From NCBI GenBank assembly GCA_023426575.1, contig JAFAAL010000024.1, positions 1 through 6,216 of the forward strand: DNA of 6,216 nucleotides, read 5' to 3'. Shown here one piece after another: positions 5,392 through 6,216 of this stretch; within the stretch, counting starts at the first letter, position 1; every line of letters starts with the position of its first letter. The DNA is from Bacillota bacterium. Lineage in GTDB: Bacteria; Bacillota; Clostridia; Saccharofermentanales; DTU023. The translations under genes and the position numbers were made by a program. Under the pieces are notes generated by a model. That model saw only the letters and a list, made by a program, of their open reading frames with translations. It did not search any database and was not told where the DNA came from.

Positions 5392-6216
5392 GAGAGAGAC
5401 GGCTCCGAACACCTGCCCCCATAGTTGCGACGCGGCAGCACCTCTACGCGCTGGATCTTCTGCGCCTGCTCTCTCTGGCCGGCGTCATCCTTTATCACTT
5501 CTGGCCGAGCATTGCGCCAGCAGGCCTCCTCGGGGTCTGTGGCTTCTTCACGCTCTCGGGCTACCTCTGCATGCTCCGCGCCATCGAGGGCGGCGAGCGG
5601 CGCCCTCAGATCAATCTGGAGCGGCGCTTTATCAAGCTCTATCCGCCCCTCCTCTGGCTTCTCCTGATCACTGGCTTGATCATGCTCTACTTCTTCCCAG
5701 CCTATCTTGGGAAGTTCTCCGAGCATCTGCGCTCGGCCCTCCTCGGCTACAACAACTGGCAGCAGATTCTGGCGGCCGAGTCGTATTTTGAGGGCGCAGC
5801 CTATCTCAAGCCACTGACCCACCTCTGGGCGCTCTCGCTCGAGTGGCAGTTCTACCTCTTCTTCTACCTCCTGGTCCAGCCCCTCTACCGGCGGCGCGAC
5901 CGCCATCTCTGGCTCGTCTTCCTGAGCCTCCTGACCCTGCTCTCCCTCGGCGTCGCCACCTACCTCCAGAGCCTCGGCGTCGAGGTCTCGCGCATCTACT
6001 ACGGAACGGACACGAGATTTTACAGCTTCACCCTCGGCATGATCGCCGCCCTCTTGCGCCGTGAATATCTCCCCGTCAAAATGAGCCAAAAGCCTCAAGA
6101 CTCCCTCGAGGCCATCGCCCAGGCTCTCCTCCTCTTCGGCCTGAGCCTCTGGATCGTGGCGAGCTTTGCCGTCTACTTCCTGCCCCTGCCGCTGGAACCC
6201 CTCCTGATGCTCGGAC
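5388..6216 (+). CDS. Acyltransferase 3 (OatA/OafA-type O-acetylase), N-terminal part
   Basis: The first 276 residues of a membrane O-acyltransferase that runs off the right edge. Enzymes of this family transfer acetyl groups to peptidoglycan, lipopolysaccharide or other exported glycans. Motifs: LDLLRLLSLAGVILYHFWP (22-40), with the conserved H37, GFFTLSGYL (52-60), LERRFIKLYPPLLWL (77-91), THLWALSLEWQFYLFFYLL (144-162, the SHLWSLSVEEQFYL signature with an E-W-Q variant) and YYGTDTRFYSF (204-214), typical of OatA-like proteins. Several membrane helices are visible. The ATG overlaps the Lgt-family TGA by four bases, and GGAGG (5375-5379) lies 8 bases upstream, so translation is coupled. Family members are about 350 residues, or about 600 when a C-terminal SGNH domain is fused; the extent here cannot be seen. 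Substrate is unknown, but an upstream lipoprotein-type enzyme fits an envelope role. Codon use is strongly CTC/GCC biased, like the flanking chromosome. Confidence 0.9.
   Translation, partial: MRERRLRTPAPIVATRQHLYALDLLRLLSLAGVILYHFWPSIAPAGLLGVCGFFTLSGYLCMLRAIEGGERRPQINLERRFIKLYPPLLWLLLITGLIMLYFFPAYLGKFSEHLRSALLGYNNWQQILAAESYFEGAAYLKPLTHLWALSLEWQFYLFFYLLVQPLYRRRDRHLWLVFLSLLTLLSLGVATYLQSLGVEVSRIYYGTDTRFYSFTLGMIAALLRREYLPVKMSQKPQDSLEAIAQALLLFGLSLWIVASFAVYFLPLPLEPLLMLG

Noticed and set aside
5346..6098. A 250-codon open frame on the minus strand
   Set aside because: It is an acidic, Glu-rich antisense shadow of the Lgt-family and acyltransferase genes, whose motifs are clear on the plus strand.
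1..6216. CRISPR array, transposon ends, tRNA or rRNA genes
   Set aside because: No spaced repeats, transposase motifs, cloverleaf-like sequence or rRNA segments were seen on either strand.

Overview
This window looks like part of a chromosome of a low-oxygen or fermentative Gram-positive bacterium, most likely a Bacillota (Firmicutes) relative. The evidence is a pyruvate formate-lyase gene, strong AGGAGG-type ribosome binding sites on nearly every gene, extended -10 promoters, and a proline/glutamine-rich protein with a DUF4190-like membrane tail. I cannot name a genus. The housekeeping DNA is GC-rich (hand-counted lines of about 65-72% G+C). The middle block, about 1225-3330, is clearly poorer (hand-counted lines of 28-38%).

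Layout. (1) 1-1066, minus strand: the N-terminal 355 residues of pyruvate formate-lyase, cut by the window edge before the catalytic cysteines. (2) 1067-1357: a 291-base divergent control region. On the pfl side, a perfect CRP/FNR-type palindrome sits exactly at -41.5 of a predicted pfl start, followed by a leader hairpin. On the other side, an extended -10 promoter overlaps palindromes and drives the next genes. (3) 1358-3260, plus strand: a tightly coupled pair, an ABC/SMC-like AAA ATPase (RloA/COG1106 type) and a TOPRIM-like RloB-family protein, in AT-rich DNA. This is the best candidate for an anti-phage or other conflict system. (4) 3329 to the end, plus strand: a GC-rich envelope operon. 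It encodes a four-helix membrane protein of unknown family, a long disordered protein with a DUF4190-like membrane tail, a divergent Lgt-family prolipoprotein diacylglyceryl transferase, and the start of an OatA/OafA-type acyltransferase 3, which runs off the right edge.

How they work together. The ATPase and RloB-like genes overlap by 11 bases and the second starts at TTG behind a strong Shine-Dalgarno, so they are probably made together, as in other ATPase plus TOPRIM defence pairs (PARIS, OLD/Gabija-like). The four envelope genes are spaced 11, about 48 and -4 bases apart and probably form one transcript concerned with membrane or cell-wall modification. The pfl gene is independent and its promoter has the architecture expected for anaerobic activation. 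The base-composition step and the unrelated function suggest that the ATPase/RloB pair was acquired and inserted between two resident transcription units.

No rRNA, tRNA, CRISPR array, insertion sequence or transposase was seen. No convincing Rho-independent terminator was seen either.
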